DNA of 64,000 nucleotides from NCBI RefSeq assembly GCF_900113865.1, contig NZ_FOQY01000004.1:353501-417500 (forward strand). Reading direction: 5' to 3'. Positions 20,512-35,200 of the stretch are shown in pieces. A program made the position numbers and the translations under genes. Under the pieces are notes generated by a model, which saw only the letters and a program-made list of their open reading frames with translations, was not told where the DNA came from and ran no database searches. Position 1 is the stretch's first letter, and each line of letters starts with the position of its first letter. This DNA comes from Streptosporangium canum (lineage in GTDB: Bacteria; Actinomycetota; Actinomycetes; Streptosporangiales; Streptosporangiaceae).

Positions 20512-21807
20512 TCAGCTCCAGTCCTTGAAGATGCCGCGGTACTTCTCGTCCACCGTCTTGACCAGGTCCTCGGGCGAGGTCTTGCCGCCGACCAGGGACT
20601 GGTAACCCTCCAGGAGCGGCTGGAAGAGCTGGCCGCCCTCGGGAATCCACGGACGCGCGACCGCGGTGTCGATGATCGGCTTGAAGGTGGCGACGTCCTT
20701 GTTGCCCTGGACGTCGGGGTTGTCGTAGGCGGAGGCGCGGGTCGGCAGGAGGCTGATCTCCTTGGCGACCTTGGCCTGGGCCTCGGGGGTGCTCATGAAG
20801 CGGACGAACTCGTAGGAGGCGTCGAGGTTCTTGGAACCGGCGTAGATGGCGTAGTTCCAGCCGCCGGTGGGAGCGCCGGCCTTGACCGACCCCGCGGGGA
20901 CGGGGGCGATGCCGAGGTTCTCCTTGTCCTTGAACTCCTTGCCCTGGTAGACCTCCGACAGCGCCCAGGGGCCGTTGTAGATCATCGCGGCCTTGCCGTC
21001 CTTGAGGGCGGTCATGGCGTTGGCGTAGCTGTCCTGGATCGCGGGCTTGGGCGCGGCGCCGGACTTGATCAGGTCGTCGACCGCCGCCATGGCCTTGACG
21101 TTGGCCGGGGAGTTGACGGCGATCTTCTTGTTCTGGACGTCGAGGAGGTCGCCGCCCTCGCCGTACATGAAGGGCAGCAGGAAGTAGGCGTCGACGTTGA
21201 GCGCGATGCCGTTGACGCCGGTCTTCTCCTTGACGTCGAGCGCGGCCTTCTTCAACTCCTCGACCGTGGTGGGCGCCTTGTCCCAGCCGGCCTCCTTGAG
21301 CAGCTTCTTGTTGTACAGCAGCGCCAGGGTGTCGGTGACCTGCGGTACCGCGTAGGCCTTGCCGTTGTACTTGGTGCTGCTCAGCGGGCTGGGCAGGAAG
21401 TCGGCCTCGTTCTCCACGGCGCGCGTGCCGTCCAGCGGCTGGAGGTAGCCGAGGGAGGCGAACTGGGAGGTCCAGGCGACCTCGGAGCGGATCACGTCCG
21501 GCGCCCCGGAGCCGGCCTGCGCCGCGGTCTGGAACTTGTTCTGCGCCTGGTCCGAGGGGACGTTGACGTACTTGACCTTGATATTGGGGTACTTCGCCTG
21601 GAACTCGTTGATGAGCGCCTGGAACGTCGGGCCCTCACTGTCCGGCCGGACGGTGTCCCACCAGGTGATCTCGCCGCTGATCTTCGACGGATCGGCCGCG
21701 GCGGACTGGGCGGGGGCCGCCGCCGAGCCACTGTCGCCGCCACCACAGGCGGAGACCGCCAGGGCGAGTGCCGCGACGATCGTCGCAGCCGGGAAGGCTC
21801 GCCGCAT
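20512..21807 (-). CDS. malE: Maltodextrin-binding lipoprotein (MalE-like)
   Basis: 431 residues from the second of two adjacent ATGs; AGGAGA lies too close to the first (21810). The signal peptide ends in a lipobox LAVSAC, so the mature protein is anchored outside the membrane by a lipidated Cys near residue 21. The body is a group 1 extracellular solute-binding protein (ITWWDTV near the N-terminus, GKAAMIYNGPWAL, FVRFMSTPEAQ). It heads the operon malE-malF-malG-aglA-malR and is divergent from the secreted amylopullulanase gene, with shared operators between them. Starch breakdown products are the expected ligand. Confidence 0.94.
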   Translation of the reverse strand: MRRAFPAATIVAALALAVSACGGGDSGSAAAPAQSAAADPSKISGEITWWDTVRPDSEGPTFQALINEFQAKYPNIKVKYVNVPSDQAQNKFQTAAQAGSGAPDVIRSEVAWTSQFASLGYLQPLDGTRAVENEADFLPSPLSSTKYNGKAYAVPQVTDTLALLYNKKLLKEAGWDKAPTTVEELKKAALDVKEKTGVNGIALNVDAYFLLPFMYGEGGDLLDVQNKKIAVNSPANVKAMAAVDDLIKSGAAPKPAIQDSYANAMTALKDGKAAMIYNGPWALSEVYQGKEFKDKENLGIAPVPAGSVKAGAPTGGWNYAIYAGSKNLDASYEFVRFMSTPEAQAKVAKEISLLPTRASAYDNPDVQGNKDVATFKPIIDTAVARPWIPEGGQLFQPLLEGYQSLVGGKTSPEDLVKTVDEKYRGIFKDWS

Positions 21808-21912
21808 CATTTCTCCTCATAGCTCAGGGGACCGGTCCGGAGGGGGGAAGCCATCGGGCCGGGTTTGGAGTACGCCGGACGTTACGCCGACGTGAACCGC
21901 ATTGGAAGAAGT

Positions 21913-21932
21913 TTCTGCAAGAGTCTGCAAAG
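21913..21932. promoter_or_regulatory. Putative MalR operator, copy 1 (malE side)
   Basis: TTCTGCAAGAGTCTGCAAAG contains two direct CTGCAA words 10 bases apart. It matches the element at 22096-22115 at 15 of 20 positions. CTTGCAG/CTGCAAG words are known MalR-associated sequences at streptomycete amylase and maltose promoters. Confidence 0.6.
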
Positions 21933-22095
21933 TTGTTACATACTCCGCCAAGGGGACAGGAGGCGACAACCCCTCCATTGCCGGTGTCACTGAAGATACT
22001 TGCAGCTCAGACGGCACATCCGTCCCCGCGAGGGACTTCCGGCCGGGACGTTCCCCCTCTCTGACATCTCCCGAAATCATCACGATTCAGAAAAT

Positions 22096-22115
22096 TTCGG
22101 CAAGGGATTGCATAG
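22096..22115. promoter_or_regulatory. Putative MalR operator, copy 2 (amylopullulanase side)
   Basis: TTCGGCAAGGGATTGCATAG shares TTCnGCAAGnGnnTGCAnAG with copy 1 in the same orientation. It overlaps a possible -10 region about 70 bases before the GTG start of the amylopullulanase gene, a position suited to repression. Confidence 0.55.
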
Positions 22116-22176
22116 ATCATGTCCAGTGAGTAACTTCCGGGCAACACCCTCGAAACAACTCAGCGGAGGCCCCCCG

Positions 22177-28002
<5,826 letters not shown>

Positions 28003-28015
28003 CCGGAGAAGAGCT

Positions 28016-28043
28016 CGGGCCGGGTGTTGCAGCACCCGGCCCG
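28016..28043 (+). terminator. Stem-loop between amylopullulanase and amylase genes
   Basis: Perfect 11-base stem CGGGCCGGGTG / CACCCGGCCCG with a 6-base loop, 14 bases after the stop codon and without a T-run. It may terminate, attenuate or stabilise the transcript; the next gene starts 37 bases later, so co-transcription with partial termination is plausible. Confidence 0.65.
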
Positions 28044-28080
28044 ATCAAGGGAACCCGTCCACAACCCTGGAGGCCCCCGC

Positions 28081-29805
28081 ATGAGATCCTACAAAGTCAT
28101 TGTCACCACGGTGTTGAGCGCCCTGGCAGGCGCCGTCGTGGTGGTGCCCGCGGCGCTCAGCACCCCCGCCCAGGCGGCGCCGCCCACGCCCGGCCCGATC
28201 GTCAAGCTGTGGAACTGGAACTGGAACTCGGTCGCGCGCGAGTGCACCGACGTGCTCGGCCCCGCCGGGTACGGCGCGGTCCAGGTCTCCCCGCCCAGCG
28301 ACTCGATGAGCAAGGGCGGCTCGGTCTGGTGGGACATCTACCAGCCCGCCCGCTACACCCTGACCAGCAAGTTCGGCGACGAGAACGCGTTTCGGAACAT
28401 GGTGAACGCCTGTCACGCCGCGGGTGTCAAGGTCCACGCCGACGCGGTCGTCAACCACATGACCGGCCAGGGCAGCAGAAGCTACGGCGGCTACGACTTC
28501 GGCAAGTACAACTACCCCGGGCTCTACTCCTCCTGGGACTTCCACTCCCCCACCTGCGGGATCAACAACGGCGACTACGTCAACGACGGCTGGCGGGTGC
28601 AGAACTGCGAGCTGGTCGGCCTGTCCGACCTCAACACCGGCTCCGACTACGTCCGCGACCAGATCGCCGGCTACCTCAACAAGCTGACCGACCTCGGCGT
28701 GGACGGCTTCCGCATCGACGCCGCCAAGCACATCAACCCCGGCGACCTGGCGGCGATCAAGTCCAAGCTGAGGGGCTCGCCGTACATCCACCAGGAGGTC
28801 ATCCAGGGCGACAACGAGGCGGTCACACCGAGCCAGTACACCGGCATCGGCGACGTGCACGAGTTCGTGTACGGCCGCAAGATGAAGGAGCAGTTCACCG
28901 GTCAGATCAAGTGGCTTTCGACCTTCGGCCAGAGCTGGGGCCTGTCGGTGCCCAGCGACAAGGCCGTGGTCTTCGTCGACAACCACGACACCGAGCGCAA
29001 CGGCTCCACCCTCAACTACAAGTACGGCGCCGCCTACAAGCTGGCCAACGTCTTCATGCTGGCGTGGCCGTACGGCACGCCGCGCGTCTACTCCGGCTTC
29101 ACCTGGAACAACAGCGAGGGCGGCCCCCCGTCGGCCAACGGCGGCTTCGTCACCGACGCCGACTGCGGCAACGGGCGGTGGACCTGCTTCCACCGCCAGA
29201 TGAGCGGGATGGTCGGCTTCAACCGGGCCGTCGCGGGCACCCCGGTCGGCAACTGGTACGACAACGGCAACAACGTGATCGCCTTCAGCCGCGGCGGCAA
29301 GGGCTGGGTCGCGATCAACAACGAGGGCGGCTCCGTCACCCGGACCTTCAGCACCGGCCTGCCCGCCGGGACCTACGCCGACGACCTGGGCGGCGGCTCG
29401 GTGACGGTCGGCTCGAACGGCACCGCCTCGGTGACCGTCCCCGCCAAGGGCGCGGTCGCCATCCACACCGGTGGCGGCCCCGGCCCCAGCCCGACCCCGA
29501 CGGTCAACCCGGGCGAGGTCGCCGCCTCCTTCAACGCGAACGTGACGACCTACTACGGCCAGAACGTCTTCGTCGTCGGCGACGTCGAGGAGCTGGGCGG
29601 CTGGGACCCCGCCAAGGCCGTGGCGCTGTCGTCGGCGAGCTATCCGGTCTGGAAGGCCACGGTGAGCCTGCCGGCCGGCACGGCGGTCTCCTACAAGTAC
29701 GTCAAGAAGAACCCCGACGGCTCGGTGACCTGGGAGAGCGACCCTAACCGCTCCTTCACCACCCCGTCCGGCGGCGCCGTGACGCGCGACGACACCTGGC
29801 GCTGA
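28081..29805 (+). CDS. Secreted alpha-amylase, GH13 with C-terminal CBM20
   Basis: 574 residues. The signal peptide ends near TPAQA|APP. The catalytic domain resembles streptomycete and animal-type alpha-amylases (VQVSPPSD, WWDIYQPARY), with Asp 213 (GFRIDAAKH), Glu 239 (HQEVIQGDN) and Asp 303 (DNHDTERNG). After a Gly/Pro linker near 460-475, the last 100 residues form a CBM20 starch-binding domain (VVGDVEELGGWDP, YKYVKKNPDG). It acts outside the cell, cutting internal alpha-1,4 bonds of starch. Second of three consecutive GH13 genes. An upstream in-frame ATG lies inside the stem-loop and is not used. Confidence 0.95.
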   Translation: MRSYKVIVTTVLSALAGAVVVVPAALSTPAQAAPPTPGPIVKLWNWNWNSVARECTDVLGPAGYGAVQVSPPSDSMSKGGSVWWDIYQPARYTLTSKFGDENAFRNMVNACHAAGVKVHADAVVNHMTGQGSRSYGGYDFGKYNYPGLYSSWDFHSPTCGINNGDYVNDGWRVQNCELVGLSDLNTGSDYVRDQIAGYLNKLTDLGVDGFRIDAAKHINPGDLAAIKSKLRGSPYIHQEVIQGDNEAVTPSQYTGIGDVHEFVYGRKMKEQFTGQIKWLSTFGQSWGLSVPSDKAVVFVDNHDTERNGSTLNYKYGAAYKLANVFMLAWPYGTPRVYSGFTWNNSEGGPPSANGGFVTDADCGNGRWTCFHRQMSGMVGFNRAVAGTPVGNWYDNGNNVIAFSRGGKGWVAINNEGGSVTRTFSTGLPAGTYADDLGGGSVTVGSNGTASVTVPAKGAVAIHTGGGPGPSPTPTVNPGEVAASFNANVTTYYGQNVFVVGDVEELGGWDPAKAVALSSASYPVWKATVSLPAGTAVSYKYVKKNPDGSVTWESDPNRSFTTPSGGAVTRDDTWR

Positions 29806-29835
29806 CCATCCGGCCGGGCCGCGGCCCGATCGGCC

Positions 29836-29936
29836 GTCCCGGGCTCCCGTAGAGCCCGGGACCACCCCCTCGCGGTCCCGGACTCCGGTGGAGTCCGGGG
29901 CCCCTCGCGGTCCCGTGCTCCGGTGAGCCCGGGACC
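29836..29936. repeat. Three tandem GC-rich hairpins
   Basis: Three related palindromes: GTCCCGGGCTC/GAGCCCGGGAC (29836-29846, 29852-29862), CCCGGACTCC/GGAGTCCGGG (29877-29886, 29890-29899), and GGTCCCGTGCTC/GAGCCCGGGACC with one mismatch (29909-29920, 29925-29936). Unit period is about 35-40 bases. They fill the gap between two amylase genes and could act as a terminator or mRNA-end stabiliser, or be a small family of palindromic repeats. Confidence 0.8.
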
Positions 29937-29965
29937 GCCCCACCGCTCCGCACGGAGGAGACCCC

Positions 29966-32008
29966 ATGCGCTCATCCCCCCGACGCGCTCTCCGGCTGCT
30001 CATCGTCACGGTCGTCGGCCTGGCCGGCGTCGCCGTCCCGCCGCTGGGCGGCGACCCGCGCGAGGACTCCATCTACTTCGTGATGACCGCCCGCTTCAAC
30101 GACGGCGACACCTCCAACAACCGGGGCGGCGGCCGGCACACCGTCTCGGGCAACGCCAGGAACAACGACCCGATGTTCCGCGGCGACTTCAAGGGCCTGA
30201 TCGACAAGCTCGACTACATCAAGGGCCTCGGCTTCTCCGCGCTGTGGATCACCCCGGTCGTGCTCAACCGCTCCGACTACGACTTCCACGGCTACCACGG
30301 CTGGGACTTCCACCGCGTCGACACGCGGCTGGAGACCCCCGGCGCGACCTACCAGGACCTGATCGACAAGGCGCACGCCAAGGGCATCAAGATCTTCCAG
30401 GACGTGGTCTACAACCACAGCTCCCGCTGGGGAGCCAAGGGGCTGTACGTCCCCCCGGTGTGGGGCGCGCGTGACGAGCAGTGGAAGTGGCTCTACAGCG
30501 AGAAGGTCCCGGGCAAGGAGTACGACCCGATGGAGGAGCACCAGGGCGACGACCCGGAGATGACGGCCAGGCAGAACGAGATGGCCAAGGGCAGGCCGTA
30601 CAACGGCGACCTGTGGTCCACCGCGGCCCCGGCGGGCAACACCTGCAGGGACTACGGCACGCCCACCCAGTGGAAGAGCCCCGAGGGCTTCACCATCCAC
30701 AACTGCCAGTGGCCCAGCCCCACCTCGGGCATGTTCCCCGCGCAGTCCTATCACCAGTGCTGGATCGGCAACTGGGAGGGCTCGGACTCCAAGAGCTGCT
30801 GGCTCCACGACGACCTGGCCGACCTCAACACCGAGAACAAGGCGGTGCAGGACTACCTGATCGACGCCTACAACAAGTACATCGACATGGGCGTCGACGG
30901 CTTCCGCGTGGACACCGCCGTGCACGTATCGCGGCTGATGTGGAACCGCCGCTTCCTGCCGGCCCTGCGGCAGCACGCCGTGGCCGCGCACGGGGACAAG
31001 GGCAAGGACTTCTACGTCTTCGGCGAGGTCGGGGCGTTCGTCAACGACAAGTGGAACCGCGGCTCGGTCAACCACTCCGCGCAGTTCTACACCTGGAAGG
31101 AGCGCAGGGAGTTCAGCCCCGACGACGCCAGGGCGGTCGTCGAGCAGTTCGACTACGAGAACCTGATGGGCACCGGCAACCAGCCCACCACCGACAACGC
31201 CTTCCTGCGCGGCAACGCCTACCACGCGCCCGACCGCTCGAAGTTCTCCGGCATGAACGTCATCGACATGCGCATGCACATGAACTTCGGCGACGCGCCC
31301 AACGCCTTCAACAACGGCAAGGACTCCGACGACAGCTACAACGACGCCACCTACAACACCGTCTACGTCGACTCCCACGACTACGGCCCCAACAAGTCCA
31401 ACGAGCGCTACACCGGCGGGACCGACGCGTGGGCGGAGAACATGTCGTTGATGTGGACCTTCCGCGGCATCCCGACGCTCTACTACGGCTCGGAGATCGA
31501 GTTCCAGAAGGGGCAGCGGATCGACTGCGGGCCCACCTGCCCGCTGGCGACCACCGGCCGCGCCTACTACGGCGACCACCTCGCGGGCAGCGTCACCGCC
31601 TCCGGCTTCGGCGTCGTCTCCGCGGCCACCGGCGCGGTGGCGCAGACGCTGGACAAGCCGCTGGTCAAGCACGTGCAGCGGCTCAACCAGATCCGCCGGG
31701 CCATCCCGGCACTGCAGAAGGGGCAGTACTCGACCGAGGGCGTCACGGGCCAGATGGCCTACAAGCGCCGCTTCACCCAGGGGGCGGTGGACAGCTTCGT
31801 GCTGGTCTCGGTCTCCGGGGGCGCCACCTTCACCGGCGTCCCGAACGGCACCTACGTCGACGCGGTCACCGGTGACAGCAAGGCCGTGACCGGCGGGACG
31901 CTCACGATCACCGGCGGCGGCAAGGGCAACATGCGGGCCTACGTCCTGTCACTGCCCGGCAACCCGGCGCCCGGCAAGGTCGGTACGGCGGGGCCGTACC
32001 TGAGGTAG
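29966..32008 (+). CDS. Secreted GH13 alpha-amylase-family enzyme
   Basis: 680 residues from ATG 29966 with GGAGGAG upstream. A short signal peptide (RRALRLLIVTVVGLAGVAVPP) precedes the barrel (SIYFVMTARFNDGDTSNN). Catalytic residues: Asp 316 (GFRVDTAVH), Glu 354 (YVFGEVGAF), Asp 472 (DSHDYGPN). A long insert at about 150-270 after KIFQDVVYNHSS, with several Cys and Trp residues, sets it apart from the two preceding amylases. No separate carbohydrate-binding module is visible; the C-terminus is a beta-domain. Expected to act outside the cell on starch-derived glucans; neopullulanase or maltogenic activity is possible. Last gene of the secreted-amylase series, followed by a strong stem-loop. 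Confidence 0.9.
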   Translation: MRSSPRRALRLLIVTVVGLAGVAVPPLGGDPREDSIYFVMTARFNDGDTSNNRGGGRHTVSGNARNNDPMFRGDFKGLIDKLDYIKGLGFSALWITPVVLNRSDYDFHGYHGWDFHRVDTRLETPGATYQDLIDKAHAKGIKIFQDVVYNHSSRWGAKGLYVPPVWGARDEQWKWLYSEKVPGKEYDPMEEHQGDDPEMTARQNEMAKGRPYNGDLWSTAAPAGNTCRDYGTPTQWKSPEGFTIHNCQWPSPTSGMFPAQSYHQCWIGNWEGSDSKSCWLHDDLADLNTENKAVQDYLIDAYNKYIDMGVDGFRVDTAVHVSRLMWNRRFLPALRQHAVAAHGDKGKDFYVFGEVGAFVNDKWNRGSVNHSAQFYTWKERREFSPDDARAVVEQFDYENLMGTGNQPTTDNAFLRGNAYHAPDRSKFSGMNVIDMRMHMNFGDAPNAFNNGKDSDDSYNDATYNTVYVDSHDYGPNKSNERYTGGTDAWAENMSLMWTFRGIPTLYYGSEIEFQKGQRIDCGPTCPLATTGRAYYGDHLAGSVTASGFGVVSAATGAVAQTLDKPLVKHVQRLNQIRRAIPALQKGQYSTEGVTGQMAYKRRFTQGAVDSFVLVSVSGGATFTGVPNGTYVDAVTGDSKAVTGGTLTITGGGKGNMRAYVLSLPGNPAPGKVGTAGPYLR

Positions 32009-32014
32009 GTCATG

Positions 32015-32044
32015 GTTCGCCGGCCGCGACGGCGGCCGGCGAAC
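32015..32044 (+). terminator. Strong stem-loop ending the amylase gene series
   Basis: Perfect 13-base stem GTTCGCCGGCCGC / GCGGCCGGCGAAC with loop GACG, 7 bases after the stop codon. No T-run follows, as is common in actinomycetes. Confidence 0.8.
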
Positions 32045-32229
32045 TCCCGGGGGCCGCGTCCGCAGCACGGCACACGGGGCCGCCGAATCCCATCCATGGG
32101 TAATTTGTCCTAACCAATACCGTTAAGGTAACAAAACGATCTTTGCCCTACCTTGCCAGAACGCCCTTTGTCACCCTTGCCGTCGTACGGCCTATGCCCC
32201 CTTTTCCGTACGCCAAGAGGAGATCAGAG
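32045..32229 (+). promoter_or_regulatory. Leader/promoter region of the second NRPS operon
   Basis: The A/T-rich patch 32098-32155 is unusual for this DNA and marks the likely promoter. It contains a small palindrome GTTAAGGTAAC at 32122-32132. GAGGAGA at about 32217-32223 sets the GTG start at 32230. An in-frame ATG at 32143 lies inside the A/T-rich promoter patch and has no ribosome site. Confidence 0.5.
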
Positions 32230-35200
32230 GTGGCTGGCAAACTTGCCCTGCTCGAACCTGTCCACAAGGCCTTCGAGCAGCAGGCGCGGCGGACCCCGCA
32301 GCGCACGGCGATCATCGCGGGGACGACCCGCACGACCTACACCGCCCTCAACGCCCAGGCCAACCGGATAGCACACGAACTCGCCTCCCGGGGAGTAAGG
32401 CGAGGATCGACCGTCGGCGTGTGCCTGAACCGCGACGAGACGCTGATCGCGGCGCTGCTGGGCGTCTGGAAGACCGGCGCCGCCTACGTGCCGCTTGACC
32501 CGGCCTATCCGGCCGACCGCCTGGAGTTCATCGTCGAGGACGCCGGAGTGTCACACGTGGTGACCTCCACGGCGCTGGCGGCGCGGCTGCCGGGGCGCGA
32601 CCTCATCCTGGTGGACACGGTCGGTGACCGTCCGCAGGATGATCCGGACCTGCCGAGCGACCCGGCCGACCTGGCCTACGTCATGTACACCTCCGGCTCG
32701 ACCGGCCGCCCCAAGGGCGTCGTGATCGAACACCGCAACGTGATGACGCTGCTGCGCTGGGACGCCGACCACTTCACCGCCGAGGAACTGGCCGGGTTCC
32801 TCGCCTCGACCTCGGTCTGCTTCGATCCGTCCGTCCCCCAGCTCTACCTCCCCCTGCTGCTGGGCGGCACGGTGATCATGGCGGAGAACCCCCTCGCACT
32901 GCACACCCTGCCCGCCAGGGACGAGGTCACGATGATCAGCGCGGCGGCCTCGGCGCTGACCGCGCTGCTGCGGGAACCGCTGCCCCCGGGGGTACGCACG
33001 GTGCTGTCCAGCGGCGAACCGGTGAGCCGGGCGCTGGCCGACCGCGTCTTCGCCAACCCCGGCGTGCGGCGCATGATGAACCTGTACGGACCGACCGAGT
33101 GCACCGTGCACTGCTGCGCTCACGAGATCGCCAGGGACCAGACGGGCGAGCCGCCGATCGGCACGCCGTACGCCTGGTCGGAGCTGTCGGTGCGCGGCGC
33201 CGGCGGCGAGGCGCTCGGCGACGGCGAGCTCGGCGAGCTGTGGGTGGCCGGTCCGCTGGTCGGCCGAGGCTACCTGAACCGGCCCGAGCTGACCGCCGAG
33301 CGGTTCGTGACCGACGCCGGAGGCGTGCGCCACTACCGCACCGGCGACCTGGTCCGCAGAGAGGGCGGAGTCCACTTCTACGAGGGGCGGATCGACGACC
33401 AGGTGAAGGTCGCGGGCTTCCGCGTCGAGCTGGGCGAGGTGCAGGGCAGGCTGGTACGCCACCCGCTGGTGAACCACGCCGTCGTGCTCGCCCCCATCGA
33501 CGAGGAGGGCACCCGGCGGCTGGTCGCCTACGTCGAACCGGCCGGTCCCGGCCTCGACGACGGGCGGTTGCGGTCCTGGCTGCGCGACTGGCTGCCCGAC
33601 TACATGATCCCCTCCAGGATCGTGTTCCTCGACGCCATCCCCGTGGGCCCCACGGGGAAGGCCGACCGCTCCCGGCTTCCCGCGGTGACCTTCTCCTCCG
33701 CCCCGGACTCCCCCACCCCGGCCTCCGCCGCCACCGTGGACGCGGCCCGGAAGGAGTACGTCGCCCCCCGCGACGAGACCGAGCGGCGGCTCGCCGCCAT
33801 CACCGCCGAGGTGCTCGGCGCCGAACGGATCGGCGTCCACGACCACTTCCTCGACCTGGGCGGGCACTCCCTGGCCGCCGCCAAGATCTGCGCCAGGGTC
33901 GAGCACGCGCTCGGGGTCCACGTCCCGCTGACGACGTTCCTGGCACGGCCCACGGTCGCGGAGCTGGCGTCGTACGTCGCCGAGGCCGCCCCGGCCGCCG
34001 TGACGCCGCTGGTCCGCCATGCCGGGCGGATCCGCTACCCGCTGACCGGGGACCAGCGCGGCATGCTCCTGCTGCGCGAGGTCAGCCACAACCCCGGCGC
34101 CACCGCCATCGCCTTCCGGCTCGGGCTGCGCGGCCTCACCTCTGCGGAGCCGCTGCGGGCCGCGTTGGACGCGATCGTGCGCCGCCACGAGGCGCTGCGC
34201 GCCGTCGCCGTGGACAACGCGACCGTCGAGATCGGGCCGCCGGTGGCGGTGCCGCTGGACGAGCACCGCCCGGCTTCGGCGGAGGAGGCCGACGCGCTGC
34301 GGCGGGCCGCGGTCGCCCATGACTTCGACATCACCCGGGTGTCGCCGCTGCTGCGGGCCACCCTGTTGTGGTCGGGACCGGACAGCGCGGAGCTGGTGCT
34401 CCTCACCGACCACACCGCGTTCGACGGCTGGTCGCTGGGGATCGTCATGCGGGAGCTCCTCGACGGGCTCACCCACTCCGGCGGCGTCCCGGAACCGCCG
34501 CTCCAGCTCGGCGACGTCGCGCTGCGCGAGCAGGCGACCGCCGGAGACGCCGAGGCGTTGCGGGCCTTCTGGGCCGAGGAGCTCGCCGGGGCGGTCCCGC
34601 CGTACGAGCTGCTGCCCCGCCCGGACGACGGCCCCAGCCGCCTGCGCGGCGAGCGCCTGGTGCGCCCGATCGACCCGGCGACGGTCGCGCGGGTCGGCGA
34701 ACTCGCGGCCGACTGCGGCGCCACCCCGTTCGCGGTCTACCTGACCGTGCTCGGCATGCTGGTCGCCGGGCTGACCGACCGGCGGGACGTCGTCCTCGGC
34801 GCCGCCGTGGCCGATCGCGCCGAGCCCGGCCTGGAGGCCGTGGTCGGCGTGCTGGTCGACGTGCTGCCGGTGCGGCTGCGCCTGGAGGACGGGCTGTCGC
34901 TGCGCGCGGCCGTACGGCACGCGGGAGCCGTGACCGCCCGCGTGATGGACCACCGCGCGCTGTCCGCGTGGGAGCGGGCCGAGGCCAGTGGCGTCGAGCG
35001 CCCGCCCGGCGCGGTGCTGACCCCTGTCACGCTCTCGATCCAGCCGTCGGAGGTCCCCCTCTCCCTGGAGCGCGAGGGCGTGGGCGTGGACCTGATCGGC
35101 GAGCTGGACGCGGGCAGCGCCCAGGCGCCGCTGATCGTTTACGTCAACGCCACGGCGGCCGGGCCCGAGCTCCAGGTCGAGTACGACGTGGAGTATCTGG

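Larger units (their letters stand above)
21808..22176. promoter_or_regulatory. Divergent malE / amylopullulanase control region
   Basis: About 370 bases with no gene, clearly richer in A/T than the coding DNA. It holds two similar 20-base operator-like elements (21913-21932 and 22096-22115) and a reverse half site CTTGCAG at 21999-22005. TTGTTACATACT (21932-21943) and TTGCATAGATCAT (22108-22120) contain possible -10 hexamers for the two directions. GGAGG at 22165-22169 is the ribosome site of the GTG start at 22177. Confidence 0.65.

Noticed and set aside
29836-29936. CRISPR-like array
   Set aside because: Only three palindromic units, with no distinct unique spacers and no cas genes nearby.
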